Shown here piece by piece: positions 19,600 through 31,301 of a stretch of DNA of 64,000 bases. Source of the stretch: Nectonema munidae (Eukaryota; Nematomorpha; Nectonematoida; Nectonematidae); NCBI GenBank assembly GCA_030549495.1, contig JAUIRK010000129.1, positions 422,001-486,000 of the forward strand, in the 5' to 3' direction. Under the pieces are notes generated by a model. The model was not told the DNA's origin and did not search any database. It was given only the letters and a program-made list of their open reading frames with translations. A program made the translations under genes and the position numbers. The first letter of the stretch is position 1; each line of letters starts with the position of its first letter.

Positions 19600-22528
19600 A
19601 AAAATTAATTCAGCAACAAAAAAGGCCAGAAATGGATCTCCCATCTCATTTTGCATATAAAAATGGTCATAGATCTCTTGTACTTTTTTGAGCGTTGCAC
19701 ATTATTGTAAATGACTGACAATCCTTTTTATGTTGAATAATCGTTTATAAAAAGCACCCCTGAAATGGGAGTTTTATCACAGCGCCTTGATTATCGTGTT
19801 CACTAACCTATTCCATTATAAAACCAAGATTTTATTTTATTCATTTAAACTAATTATTTTTATAAATATTTATAAAAATAGTGTATAGTCCAGTGGGTAT
19901 TTTGTTCTGGTCTGTTTTATTCTTATGTTGTATAACGAATATAGTAGTAGTGTCTTTGACAATTGTAAGAAATGACATTTTATTTATTTTTCGATTTGAA
20001 CTTCCATATAAATATTAAAAATAGGATGTTCCATTCTTATGTTATAAAATATGAATTAGAAGTGAAAGAATTTTCGTATTTCTCTCCTATTTCTAATAAA
20101 ATTCTTTTACTTCTAATTAAACTTTCATATGAATATTAAAATTTTAGTTTTTTAATTTTGAAATGCCAAATTTTTTTATATTTTAATTTATTAGGTATAT
20201 GAATAAGTTACCTTTAACGACAATTTAAAATTAACTAGAAAAATATTTTGTCGCCAAATTTACTAAAAAAAATCACTTTCTTCTTTTCAATATTTTAGTA
20301 GGCACTGTTTGATTGGCAAAGAAAGATTTATTTAGCTGAGTTGAAAATCGAACTTATTATTTAGCATATGTAAGAGTGTATATAGATTACCCCTATATCA
20401 GTGGTTCCCCCTGGGGTCCATGGACCCCGGGGAGGGTATCGATATAAATATGATGCATATGGCATCTCATATTTTGAATCTTTAAATATCCTTTATTAGT
20501 TAAAAAAAAATTTTATTCACATTTATTTCTTTATATACTTATCTATGACAAAACCATCATAACAAGTTTGAAAAATTTCATTTGTCGATTGACGTGTTTT
20601 TGTTTACAGAGTTTTTTGATTTATTGCGTCTTTGTTGCATTCAATGACACTACCAATAACTTATTTACCTTTAAATTAGTTTTTTAAATTTTTATTAGTA
20701 TTTACCTTCTCATTGCCCTTTCTTGAAATCCATTGAAAATTGTTTTAGTAAATGGAAGAATTTTGTTGTTAAACATTTCATGCACTTGTGAACGGCAATC
20801 AAAAAGACTTATAGCTAACGTCTTTGATGACATTTTTTCTGATTGCAATGGATATTATCAAATTATGATATTTAAATAAGTCATCCAATTGTTGAAAATA
20901 AAGAAATTATTTTTAAAATTTTTGTATTTCATATAAAAATGAAACAAGTGTAGGTCTAATGCACTTATTTTTCTAAATTAATAGCCATCGAATGCAGCAA
21001 TGACGTAATTGGTTGCAACAAAGATGTAATAGACTTGAAAACCGTGGATATAAACACGAATATATCAATTAGTGATATTATTTGCGTGCTTTAAAACCTC
21101 TAAAAAAATTTCATTATGCTTTAATAATAGGGGAGAAAACAGCTACAACATTAGTTATACTTAAACCGATACTATTAAATTCTTATAGATAATTGTCAGC
21201 TTTAAAAGCCATAAACTTTCTTTCTTAAGATTGAAAGAAAAGTTAAGTTTAAGAAAAGTTGATGATAAGCTGCAATCATGTCAAGTTATGAAAAAACTGA
21301 TAAGGGGAAACATTTTGAACTATTTCGTCTATTCGGAGAAGAGGGTATGCAATTACTTTCTAGACTTATTAATTCCATTACGTAATACGAGGACTTGAGC
21401 GCACCAAGTACTATTACTTCGTCTAATAATAATTCTTTGGGGCAATCTTTGAACTTATTGGCCAGTAAATTTTTTATCTAAATTAGAATGTAATCTTGAC
21501 TTGAGAGCTATGGGCTTACAATTATTAAGTAAGTGGGAAACTTGTTTCGATTATGGTATTGACCCTTGCATGAATTAATATTTTAATTTTTGATAGAAGT
21601 CAAAAATCGGCCCAAGTTTTTAAAAGTTTACATTTTTCTAATTAATAATTTTTTATTGTGGGAAGAATAATAGTTAGAGGGAATTATTTAAAAATTACAT
21701 CCTCTGCTTAAGAAAACTGAAAGCCTTTAATTTGAAGAGTGACATACATAATTTAAGAACAATTGCATCTTGTTCTCAAGACAGTTTTATCTTCTTGAGA
21801 AAAAAGTATAAAGGAAATAAATGTTTGGATAAGTACCATAAATGAGATTTTAACTTTTTCATTGCGGCAGTATAAATTACTTCACCAACCCTTTTATTGT
21901 CCTTAAGTTTTACTAAAGTATCTAAATCATTTTTAGGTGCTAATCGAATCTTGAGCTGTGAACCAGCATTAAGACAGATAGTATAAAAATATTCAAGCGT
22001 GTCAAGCCACTTTTTCTTTTTTGTTTAAATATATCTGACAACGAAAAAGATCCATTTTTACAGATTATATCATTCAAGTCATCCACCTCGGACTGTGACA
22101 TGCTCCTAGTGCTGTAATCATGATTTTTCCTAAAGCAATTAGATAGCTCCAAAAATTCTCAATATTCCTTCCGATCTTGATTAATTTTAATTGCTGTCTT
22201 ATAAAGTTTATTGTACAACATTTGTTGAACTCAAGGCATTTAATTTTCTGTCTTTCCTCCTTTAAATAGATTTTTCTTGTCTATTTAACTCCAGTTTTTT
22301 TTAATTTCATAAAAAGAATCATATTTGGTTGTGTAGAAGTGAAAAATAAACTGACAAAATTTCCTATAATTATCTCAATAATAAGATGCCAACATATCAA
22401 AAAAAGTAAATCTTGTTTGAAATACTTCTGAATAGTTACACAAGCTCCATTATGAATACCAGTGTTACTTGCAGTTGAATAAAAAGACAAATCTGCTTTC
22501 CAATTCTTACAACTCTTCCACTCTTGTA
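19600..22528. other. Gene-free stretch with a solo hAT end and one weak ORF
   Basis: Mostly AT-rich. At 20399 a lone hAT-like terminus starts CAGTGGTTCCCCCTGGGGTC and contains a GGTCCATGGACC palindrome; no partner was found. At 21940-22152 (minus) a 71-codon frame is followed downstream by a stretch near 21840-21875 that reads KKLKSHLWYLS. This faintly recalls a motif of multi-copy arthropod proteins but is not enough to name. Nothing else is recognisable. Confidence 0.45.
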
Positions 22529-22619
22529 TTAACCCTATTAGTGCTGGGCAAAATTTGTCCGCTCAAGTGCTGGGGGGGGGGGGGGCGTAAAGTGCCCCCC
22601 CCCCTATTTTTGTCAGATA

Positions 22620-23420
22620 TTAATAAGTTTTTATAAATATTTTTAATGTTACATATATATATTCAACTATGCTGAATTCAGTGGTGATGTCCTTTTTTTT
22701 ATCAAAATCAATCAAACCTGTCAAAAAATTGATTTATATTTGACAGCTCATCTCAAAAAGGAACTTTTTATTTAAATAATTAAATAAAGTTTTTTACGCA
22801 TGTATACCCATTTTCAAATATGCTGAATTCAGTGGTGATATTCATTTTTTATGAAAATCAATCAAACCTGTCAAAAAATTGATCTAAATGTGACAGCTCA
22901 TCTCAAAAAGGAACTTTTTATCTAAATAAGTATATAAAGTTTTTTACACATGTATACCCATTTTCAAATATGCTGAATTCAGTGGTGATATTCATTTTTT
23001 ATAAAAATCAATCAAACCTGTCAAAAAATTGATCTAAATGTGACAGCTCATCTCAAAAAGGAACTTTTTATCTAAATAAGTATATAAAGTTTTTTACACA
23101 TGTATACCCATTTTCAAATATGCTGAATTCAGTGGTGTTATTCATTTTTTATGAAAATAATTCAAGCCTGTCAAAAAATTGATTTACATATGACAGCTCA
23201 TCTCAAAAAAGAAACTTTTTATCTAAATAATTATATAATGTTTTTTACACACATATACCCATTTTCAAGTAAGCTGTGTTTACTGGTTATATTCATTTTT
23301 TTTATAAAAAATTAGTCAAACCTGACAAAATAATTTAAATATGATAGCCCATGTCAAATTAAAATTTCGATTCTTTTAAAGTTTTTTATACATTTCAAGT
23401 ATGCAGAATTTAATGGTGAT
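22620..23420. repeat. Tandem array 1 of the TTAA element, about six 150-bp units
   Basis: The phrase GCTGAATTCAGTGGTGAT or a close variant recurs at 22671, 22822, 22972, 23122 and 23273 (changed), with a last degraded unit at about 23403. The spacings are 151, 150, 150, 151 and about 130. Each unit also has CAATCAAACCTGTCAAAAAA and GACAGCTCATCTCAAAAA. Middle units are nearly identical and outer ones more divergent, as expected of unequal exchange. Confidence 0.9.
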
Positions 23421-24634
23421 GTTCATTTTTTATTAAATCAATAAAACCTGTCAAGAAATCGATTAAACCTGTAAATCAATGTCAAATATATAAACATAAA
23501 AATAACTTCTACTTGCAGTATTTCTCTGGTAATTATTTTCTTAATTTATTTAATAAACCAACTTTAGGTATTTAATTCACTCAAAATATTTCATTCTACA
23601 GTAACTTATGTAACTCGATAGGACCTCCATCTTTTTAGCTACAAATTCGTTATCGGCTCGTAGTCTCTACGTCATATTATAATTTACAGTATGTAATTTT
23701 GGTATTCATTCCATGATGATCCTTTCTTGGTAGCTCTTTTTTCATTAGAAATTTATATTCTTCAATGTGTGTTCGAAAATTTTTTTATAAGGATAAAATT
23801 ACTTTTTTCCTCTCTCAAAGCATTCTGATTAAAGAATCTTCTTGGTGATTTTAGACTTTTTTTTATCAGTATCGTGTATTTTATTAACAAGCCTGAATAT
23901 TTGTCAACCAATCTTATTTCAAACGAAAATTCGTGATGTTGAATCATTCGTGATGTTGATTGTTCAATTACAAGAAGTTGTCAACGTTCTTCATCTAAAA
24001 AATTATCTCTTTGACACAAAAAGAAAAAGATGGATAAATTCAATTTAAATTAAAAATATCTTGATAGTGACTAAATTCTCACATATTGGCACCTGTGCCA
24101 TTTTTGATAAATCTGACCTATTCTAAATTTTCAGATTTCCTACCCATCTTAGCTAAATGTTAACTGTAATCCTAGATGATAAGCTATAGATTTAAATATT
24201 TTTCATTTGTAAAAGAGGAACTTCTTTTTCACAGTCAAAATCTTTTTTGAAGCATCTAATATTATATAATTAAACCACTTCCTAGTTCATTAGAACATTG
24301 TAGATCTTACATTTAGTCAAGATACATTTTTTTTAATTATTTGTTTTGATCACATGTTCTCTTTTCAATTAGTTTTCAAGTTGGCTCCTTCTCTCATAAA
24401 AATTTTCAAAAGATTTTATAATACCTTTTATTTTTTTTTAATAAATATTTCATACTCAAGATGATTGTAGAAATTATTATAAGCTAAAATATACAAAAAA
24501 AAAAGTATATTTTTACTATATACCTAATATGCAGCTATTTTTTGAAAATTTTTTACAGAACTGTTTTTCAGGCATACATTACTAATTCAATTGCCACTTC
24601 GAGATATTTTTTAACCGTATTATCCAAAATCCAG

Positions 24635-25990
24635 TGCAGAAATAAAATAAGCATAGTTGATTTGGTATAAAACAGATATTTTATTTTTTTGAAAATATTT
24701 TTGAAAACAGTATCTAGAAGTAAACCGCAAATCTTATTCAAGCTTTCAGATATTTTAAAACCATAAATGCAAAACCTGAGTCCAAAAATGAAACCAGCAT
24801 CTTCCATTTGGCATAAAAACACATATTTTATTTAAATTTCAAAAATATTTCTGCAGACATTAGAAGTAAATGGAAAATTTGATTGACACTTTCAGACATT
24901 TAAAACCTCTAAATGGAAAAAATGATTTCAGAAATAAAAATTATCATGGTCGAATTGGTAAAAAAACATATATTTCATGTAAAATTAGAGAGAATATTTT
25001 GGGATATAGTTTTCAGACATAAACCGCACATTTGATTGACACTAGCAGTAAAACCTCTAAATGCGAAAACTGTGTTCAGAAATGAAATCATCATGATATA
25101 TTTGCTATAAAAACAAATTTTAGAACTAAACGCAAATTTAATTGATACTTATATGTATTTTCAAATTCAAACTGCAAAAATTGAGTCCATAAATGAAACT
25201 AGCATGGTTGATTTGGTATAAAAACATATATTTAATTGTAAAATTTGAATGAATGTTTTTGGAGACACTTTTTAGAAGTAAACCACAAATTTGATCACTT
25301 ATAGGTATTTTCACATCTTAAATGTAAAAAATGAGTTCAGAAATGAAAACAGCATGATTGATTTGGTATAAAAACATATATTTCAAGAGAATATTTTTGG
25401 AGACAATTTTCAGAAGTAAACCGCAAATTTGATTAATACTTATAGGTATTTTCAAATCCTAAATGTAAAAAATGAATCCAGAAATGAAACCAGCATGGCC
25501 GATTTAGTATAACACATATATTTCATTGTAAAATTTGAATGAATGTTTTTGAAGATAATTTTTAGAAGTAAACCGCAAATTTGATGAACACTTATAGGTA
25601 TTTCCAGATCCTAAACGTAAAATATTAGTCCAGAAATGAAACCAGCATGGCCGATTTAGTATAACATATATATTTCATTGTAAAATTTGAATGAATATTT
25701 TTGGAGATAATTTTTAGAAGTAAACCGCAAATTTGATTAACACTTATAGGTATTTCCATATCCTAAACGTAAAAAATTAGTCCAGAAATGAAACCAGCAT
25801 GGCCGATTTAGTATAACACCTATATTTTATGTAAAATGTGAAGTAATGTTTTTGGAGACAATTTTCAGAAGTAAACCGCAAATTTGGTTAATTCTTATAG
25901 GTTTTTTCAAATCCTAAATGTAAAAAATGAGTCCAGAAATGAAAACAGCATGACCGATTTAGTATAAAAACATATATTTTATGTAAAATT
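24635..25990. repeat. Tandem array 2 of the TTAA element, about ten 145-152 bp units
   Basis: Units share AGAAATGAAACCAGCATGG, a GATTTGGTATAA/GATTTAGTATAA block and AGAAGTAAACCGCAAATTTG. The CAGCATGG-type motif recurs near 24643, 24797, 24943, 25092, 25201, 25351, 25491, 25644, 25796 and 25947. One unit is shortened to about 110 bp. The units on the right are most alike. Confidence 0.88.
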
Positions 25991-26391
25991 TGAAGGTATA
26001 ATTTATTAGATATATTTTTGATCAATCAAAATTTGATTGACATTTTCTAAAAATTAGCGATGATTATTGAAAAAATTAAATATATAAAGTGTTATGCGTT
26101 CCAAACTGTATATAATTATAAATTTTCAGGGTATTATATAATATTGATCCTAAGTTATAAGGTTAGTACAGATAATGTCAAAATTTTGCTGAAAATTTTT
26201 AATTTTGATTGACAGTTTTGGACATGAAGGGGTCATTCAACTACCATGAAAATGGTTTCAAAAGATGCGGCTAGCGATTTTAGGAAAAGTCACAAAATTT
26301 GAAGGGATATGATTCCGCCAATTTTCTACAATTAATTTTTTAGTGAAGAAGGGGGGGGGGCGTTTTAGGCCCCCAGCACTAATAGGTTTAA

Positions 26392-28249
26392 GTGCTGCAT
26401 TGCGCATTTCATAACCTATTGCTTTTTCTAATTCAACTATTCATAACAGATTTTTCTAAAAAGCTAAATAACAAACTTGATTTTCTAAGTAAATTTTTAT
26501 ATATTTTCTATCAAAGTGGATTATAAGCGGAGTGCTTGGCTTGAAAAAACCGTTTATATCTTCTCCGAGTTTATCTCTAGGTTTGAAGAAAAAATTATAT
26601 TAAAGTAGTAAATAAAAATTAATATCTGAAGCCTCCATTTTCGAATTTAGATTACTAAAGATAAAAATAATTTGTTCAAGTAATAATATTTTATAAAGAA
26701 TTTTTGACATGCATAATTAAACCAAAAATTATTATTAGTAATGACCACAATTTTAACTATTACAATTCTCAAATTGAAATAAAATTTTTTATATACTATT
26801 TTTTGATCTAGTAGAACATTTTAAATAGGTATGCTTTAAATAGTTATATATATTTTTTTTGGACAGTACAATTTTTTTAATTAATTTTTGTATCTATTTT
26901 TGGTCGTTTATAAGATGGACTATTTTTTATTTTTCTAATAAAAATAAATTAAAAATTCTTGTACAAGTAACATAAATTTTATTTTATTCTTTTGAAAAAA
27001 ATAATTTATGACTTTTTTCTTTGAATGCCTAGATATTATTATTTAATCAATTTACGGCTATAAAAAACCATAATATTGGAACAATATTAAAAATGAATTT
27101 TATTAATATTTATTGATTTTTTTGCTGTAATTAATTTGTGATAGAAATTTCTACCTTTGATTCTTTGTGCTATTAATACGTTTACTGTATAAAAATCTAG
27201 TAAAAACAAAGTTGATCTATTATGATATTTTTCAAAACAGAGTGGATGTATTGGTATTCTACATTTAGAACAAATTACACTACACCTGCCTTGTCATTGC
27301 TTACATTTCAAAGAAAATTAGTTTTTTCTGGTCAGTGATCTTTACCTTCCCTTCAAATATGATTATACGCTGTAAAACTTAGAATAAGAGTTTTAGGATT
27401 TTATATCTTAATGGCGTTTTTTCGTTAGTTTATTAATTACCATATTTGTAATGCGAAATCAGGCTGTTACATTTTATTTAGTTTTTAAGCTAAGTAAAAA
27501 AGAAAGAATTAAAGGAAAAAAATTTTATTGATTCAATGATATATTTCAAGTTCAACAATATCTTTTTATTTAGAATACAATTTAATCACAAAAATGTACT
27601 TTATGAGCAATGATGATGATGATAAGATTGTTCATATACATCACCAATTATTATCTATCAATTGAGCTAAAAATTTGACGACTTCAAAGATTAATTTATT
27701 ATCATGATAGCATTAATCGTCTCTAGTATTTAAAACCGAAACAATGCTTTGGTTTTTTTTCGAATCAAGACAAGTAATATTTTTGTTTAAATTTTTTAAA
27801 TGTAAGTTCATTTATTTGTAAATAGGGTGGGTCTTCCTCCAACGTAATCACTTAAAACTCCATTGATATCGTTTGATCTAAAACAAAATCAACAAAATAT
27901 TTTATTTCAAATTTGATTTTAAGATCTCTATAAAGTGTAGTAGCATTTTTGTTTCTGATAAACGTATATACCTTTGAATGAATGCGCTATCTAAGCCTGG
28001 TTTTTCAAAATTGAGAGTTGTCATCCTAATGGAAATCGTACAAAATTTTGTCTCCTCAAATTATTATTAGAGCGCGAAAAATATTGACCTAAAAAGTTGA
28101 AAAATTGACCTTATGGAAATACTTTTCATTGACTTTAACTTAAAAAACAAAAAAATTGACCAAAAAAAAAGACTATAAAACGTTTATCTAACTTCTCGTC
28201 ATTAAAGTTGCGATTTTTACTTAATATGTTGTTGAGCATAGAAAAACTT
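26392..28249. other. Gene-free AT-rich stretch
   Basis: Very AT-rich, with no recognisable gene, repeat end or splice-framed exon. The last few hundred bases (about 27,800-28,250) may be the decayed C-terminal side of the neighbouring hAT relic, but I cannot show it. Confidence 0.45.
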
Positions 28250-29446
28250 TCTACTTTTATTGATGTGGCTTGTCCATTTTCAAGTAAACAGTATAGGAAA
28301 GGGCTACATCAGACTTTGTTCTCTTCATAATTTTCTCAACGTCGTTATTATCTAATATTTTCTGAATGTATATATTTAAATCACACACATCATTTGCTAT
28401 GTTCAGTTGTGATAAATCTTCATATGCTTTCTGAACATAATAACCTCATCTTTGCATTTTTCAACCAAATCCAGTAAAGGTTTATATTTCAAAATTTATT
28501 TCAAATCTTCCGGTAGAGAAGAAACAACAAGGGTTTTTTTTGTTCTCATCAAAGAAGTCCAACACAATTCTTTTGACTTCAACAAACTTTTCGACATACC
28601 AAAACGCTGACTTTAAACAGGATGCCCATATAGTTACAATGGGTTTAGGTGGTAAGCCTATTTCGTTTAAAATATTTTATCACTGTTCTTAACTATCATC
28701 ATTTTGATACTAGCTATCAAATTATATATACTTTCAAATTTTGATCTCACATTAAACCAACAGGCGTACAAAATTTTTACCGTTTTTCCAGCTTTTTTCA
28801 TGTAGGTAGCTGCATCACTAATAAGAAGTACAAAATTTTCTCTTTCTATTTCTAAGTACTTTATTTTGTCATCAACTATTTGAGTAATTTTTTTTTGACT
28901 ATTTACTGAGGTAGAACAGCAAACAGAATCAATTAAATACACTTTCTTTGGTAAACTTAGATCTCCAACCAAAACATTTACATAATACTTATTTCCAAAC
29001 ATAATTAGAAATAAAAAACTACTTTTTACCCTTTTTTTGATACTTTCTTTTATATTTTCTGCAAGACTTGTAATGTAATATCGACAAGAATTTGCATTTG
29101 GACAATTGTACCCCATATATTTGAACAAACTAAGGATGAGACAATTTATTCAAAGGTATATTTGCTGACAAAAAAGGTTCTGTTACTTTCCTTACAAAGT
29201 TATTATCACTAATAAACGTTTGAACAGAAGAAGCAGCAAATTTTGAATTCTTTTTAGTTGAATCTTTTTCAGTCTTTCTATGACTTTCAACAAAAAATAT
29301 TTGCTGTGCTTAACAATCCAATTACAGAGTTTGCAATAGAGTTCATTTTTAGGAGTTGAAGTAAACTCCTCAGGAAGTTTAAATATGATTTCTTCAACTT
29401 TTTGTGAAGAAGACTTCGCACTTTTTGGCATCATTTTTAAAGGCAA
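28250..29446 (-). pseudogene. hAT transposase relic (CGBP1-like N-terminus)
   Basis: At 29192-29446 the minus strand reads KSSSQKVEEIIFKLPEEF followed by ELYCKLCNWIVKH, the small BED/C2H2-like finger of hAT proteins related to CGG triplet repeat-binding protein 1. At 28667-29128 an open 153-codon stretch continues with YYVNVLVGDL, a first-Asp-type block, and NFVLLISDAATYMKKAGKTV, a typical core block of this hAT group, then FESIYNLIASIK. Weak continuation is visible down to about 28,250. Frames change and no ends were found, so it is an old dead copy. Repeated ATTGACTTTATTGAC-like words flank it and the following gene on both sides. Confidence 0.7.
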
Positions 29447-30587
29447 GGGAAAAATAAGTATTTTTAAAAAAGAAGAATTCTATGCGACTTTAAAATTGAA
29501 ATTACAAAAGGTGTCAATACAGAAATGTGTCAAATGTTCACTTCCTCTATGCTTCTCTTTTTTCCAGTCACATCAGGCATATAAGATAAAACATATCGCA
29601 AACAAATGAGCTCTAGTCACGTTTTCGGTATCTAATGTCTAAAAATCTCTGAAGTAAGTTTTCATGCATTGTGCGTGAGTAACTTTCTCTCTCTAGCTGA
29701 CCTTTCTACCCCTGCACTACAAATTCTGTCACGTTTCTCACTCACAAAAATGTGCTCATTCTAAAAATATCGCAACGCAAATTCTTTGTAAAAAGGACAC
29801 TTATGCACAAAGCGTGAGTTTCTTAAATAACAGTTAAACCCTCTCTCTCTGAGCAGGCCTTTTTTGTCTCATTTTCAAGTATGCGTGTGATAGAAAAAAT
29901 TCCTATGCCACCACTGCATACACCACACGCACACAAATGCGACCAAACAAAGACGCGCAATACACGCAGTTTTGTCCAAAAGTTTTACATGACTTTGGCA
30001 GAAATGATCGTTTCAAAACTTAAAATTGTTTTGAAAGTATCCATGAAATTTATCACTTTTTTAGCCTTGTTTTAACTTTGTTTTTATAACATGTTCTACA
30101 AATCTGTATACTCTCATACCCATTCAGTATTAATATAAAACCGTTATCAACATATTCATAATTATGTGTATTGCGAGTGAAGTTCTACTCTTACATATTT
30201 TATTAACCTATTAATTTAAAAATTTTTGAATTTAAGGTAGCTCCAATCAGTGTCAGGGTATTTTGAATATTTTTCAATAAAAACTATTGGAAATTGACTT
30301 TATTGACCTAAATTTGAAAAATTGACTTTATATTTTTGTTTTATTCACACTTTATCAAGTTATAAATCTTTGTTTCGACTTTTTCAAAGGTTAGGAATTA
30401 ATTTTATAGAAATTGACTTTATTGACTTTCTCGTGTTCTACTAATTATAAACTGAGGGACTACTTGGTAGAACACCAATTGAAAATACAGGCAGAATCTC
30501 TTTCACGTACTCGATGTGCATCTATTAAAATACATATTGCTTATTTCAGTTTTTTATCAGATATAAGTTCCAAAGCTTTTGAATCTT
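29447..30587. other. Upstream region of the PCGF1-like gene
   Basis: No coding evidence. It has CTCTCTCTCT patches near 29,690 and 29,840, a CACACGC-rich patch near 29,920, and AATTGACTTTATTGAC-like repeats at 30,290-30,430 that recur downstream of the gene (31,700-31,860). The 5' end of the gene should lie here, but I cannot place it. Confidence 0.4.
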
Positions 30588-31301
30588 ATGTCCCTCAAAG
30601 CAAAGAGAGTTCGAGTAAATAGCATAAACAATTGTTTGAAATGTTCCCTTTGTTCCGGATACCTGATAGAAGCGAGTACAATAAGTGAGTGTTTACATTC
30701 CTTCTGCAAATCCTGCATTCTCTTACACTTGGAAACTTCTTTCACGTGTCCTAGGTGCGATATTTTGATTCATAAAACACGTCCCTTACTCAACATTCGG
30801 AAAGACATTCTTTTGCAAGATATCGTCTTTAAACTGTTACCTGGACTCATTCAAGATGAGGAAAAAAAGATGATGCTAGAAAAAATTTCTCCACTCTCCA
30901 CAGCTTCTTTTCTCTACAACCCAAACAAAGACAAAATCAGTGTGTCCCTCCTTTTCGACTCATATAAATGTTATCTCCTCTGCCCCATTCTAACAACGAT
31001 TCGTCAAATTAAAAAGTTGTTAGCAATTAAAATGACGTCCGCCTCTTCATCATCAACAACTTCCACTCATATTTTGCTCATGCACCAAAGAACATGCCTC
31101 GCTGAATCCCTATCTCTGCTGGACATTTGTATGGAATTTGGGTATGACTTCGTGAGTCCTCTTGTCCTCTCCTTTGCCATTGATGGTGATGAAGCGCACA
31201 ATGTTACTCCAATTCCTACTACTCCTGATGAAGATGTCAATCGACAAACTGCAGAAACGCTTTTATTCCTTAAAACGGGCGTATCGTTGTCTTCACAGTA
31301 A
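30588..31301 (+). CDS. PCGF1: PCGF1-like Polycomb group RING finger protein, single exon
   Basis: The 237-aa frame starts at the first ATG (30588); an upstream in-frame TTG is not a credible eukaryotic start. Residues about 14-55 form a C3HC4 RING: CSLCSGYLIEASTISECLHS, FCKSCILLHLET and CPRCDILIHKTRPLLNIR. LQDIVFKLLPGL follows, a block specific to PCGF proteins. The C-terminal half (about 115-225) fits a RAWUL domain (ISVSLLFDSYKCYLLCPILT, then HILLMHQRTCLAESLSLLDI). PCGF proteins pair with RING1 in Polycomb repressive complex 1, which ubiquitinates histone H2A. VRV before the RING and the overall length favour PCGF1 over PCGF2/4, but PCGF3/5 are not excluded. AATAAA lies at 31347. It has no intron, unlike many orthologues, so a retrocopy is possible; the frame is fully open. 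Confidence 0.85.
   Translation: MSLKAKRVRVNSINNCLKCSLCSGYLIEASTISECLHSFCKSCILLHLETSFTCPRCDILIHKTRPLLNIRKDILLQDIVFKLLPGLIQDEEKKMMLEKISPLSTASFLYNPNKDKISVSLLFDSYKCYLLCPILTTIRQIKKLLAIKMTSASSSSTTSTHILLMHQRTCLAESLSLLDICMEFGYDFVSPLVLSFAIDGDEAHNVTPIPTTPDEDVNRQTAETLLFLKTGVSLSSQ

Larger units (their letters stand above)
22533..26387. mobile_element. 3,855-bp TTAA-flanked element carrying two 150-bp tandem arrays
   Basis: TTAA at 22529-22532 and 26388-26391 flank inverted ends CCCTATTAGTGCTGGG and ACCTATTAGTGCTGGG. TTAA plus a CCC-type end is the piggyBac pattern. Just inside the left end a long G run faces a C run (22572-22603), able to form a hairpin; a G run also sits inside the right end (26351-26360). 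The interior holds array 1 (about 22620-23420), a middle segment without a convincing gene, array 2 (about 24635-25990) and a right-hand unique block. No transposase is recognisable, so it is non-autonomous. Partial relatives lie at 1930-2560, 51250-51465 and 51892-55830. Confidence 0.85.

Noticed and set aside
22620-25990. Idea that the two 150-bp arrays are inverted versions of one another
   Set aside because: Comparing one unit with the reverse of the other by eye gave only scattered AT-rich matches; the equal period may be coincidence.
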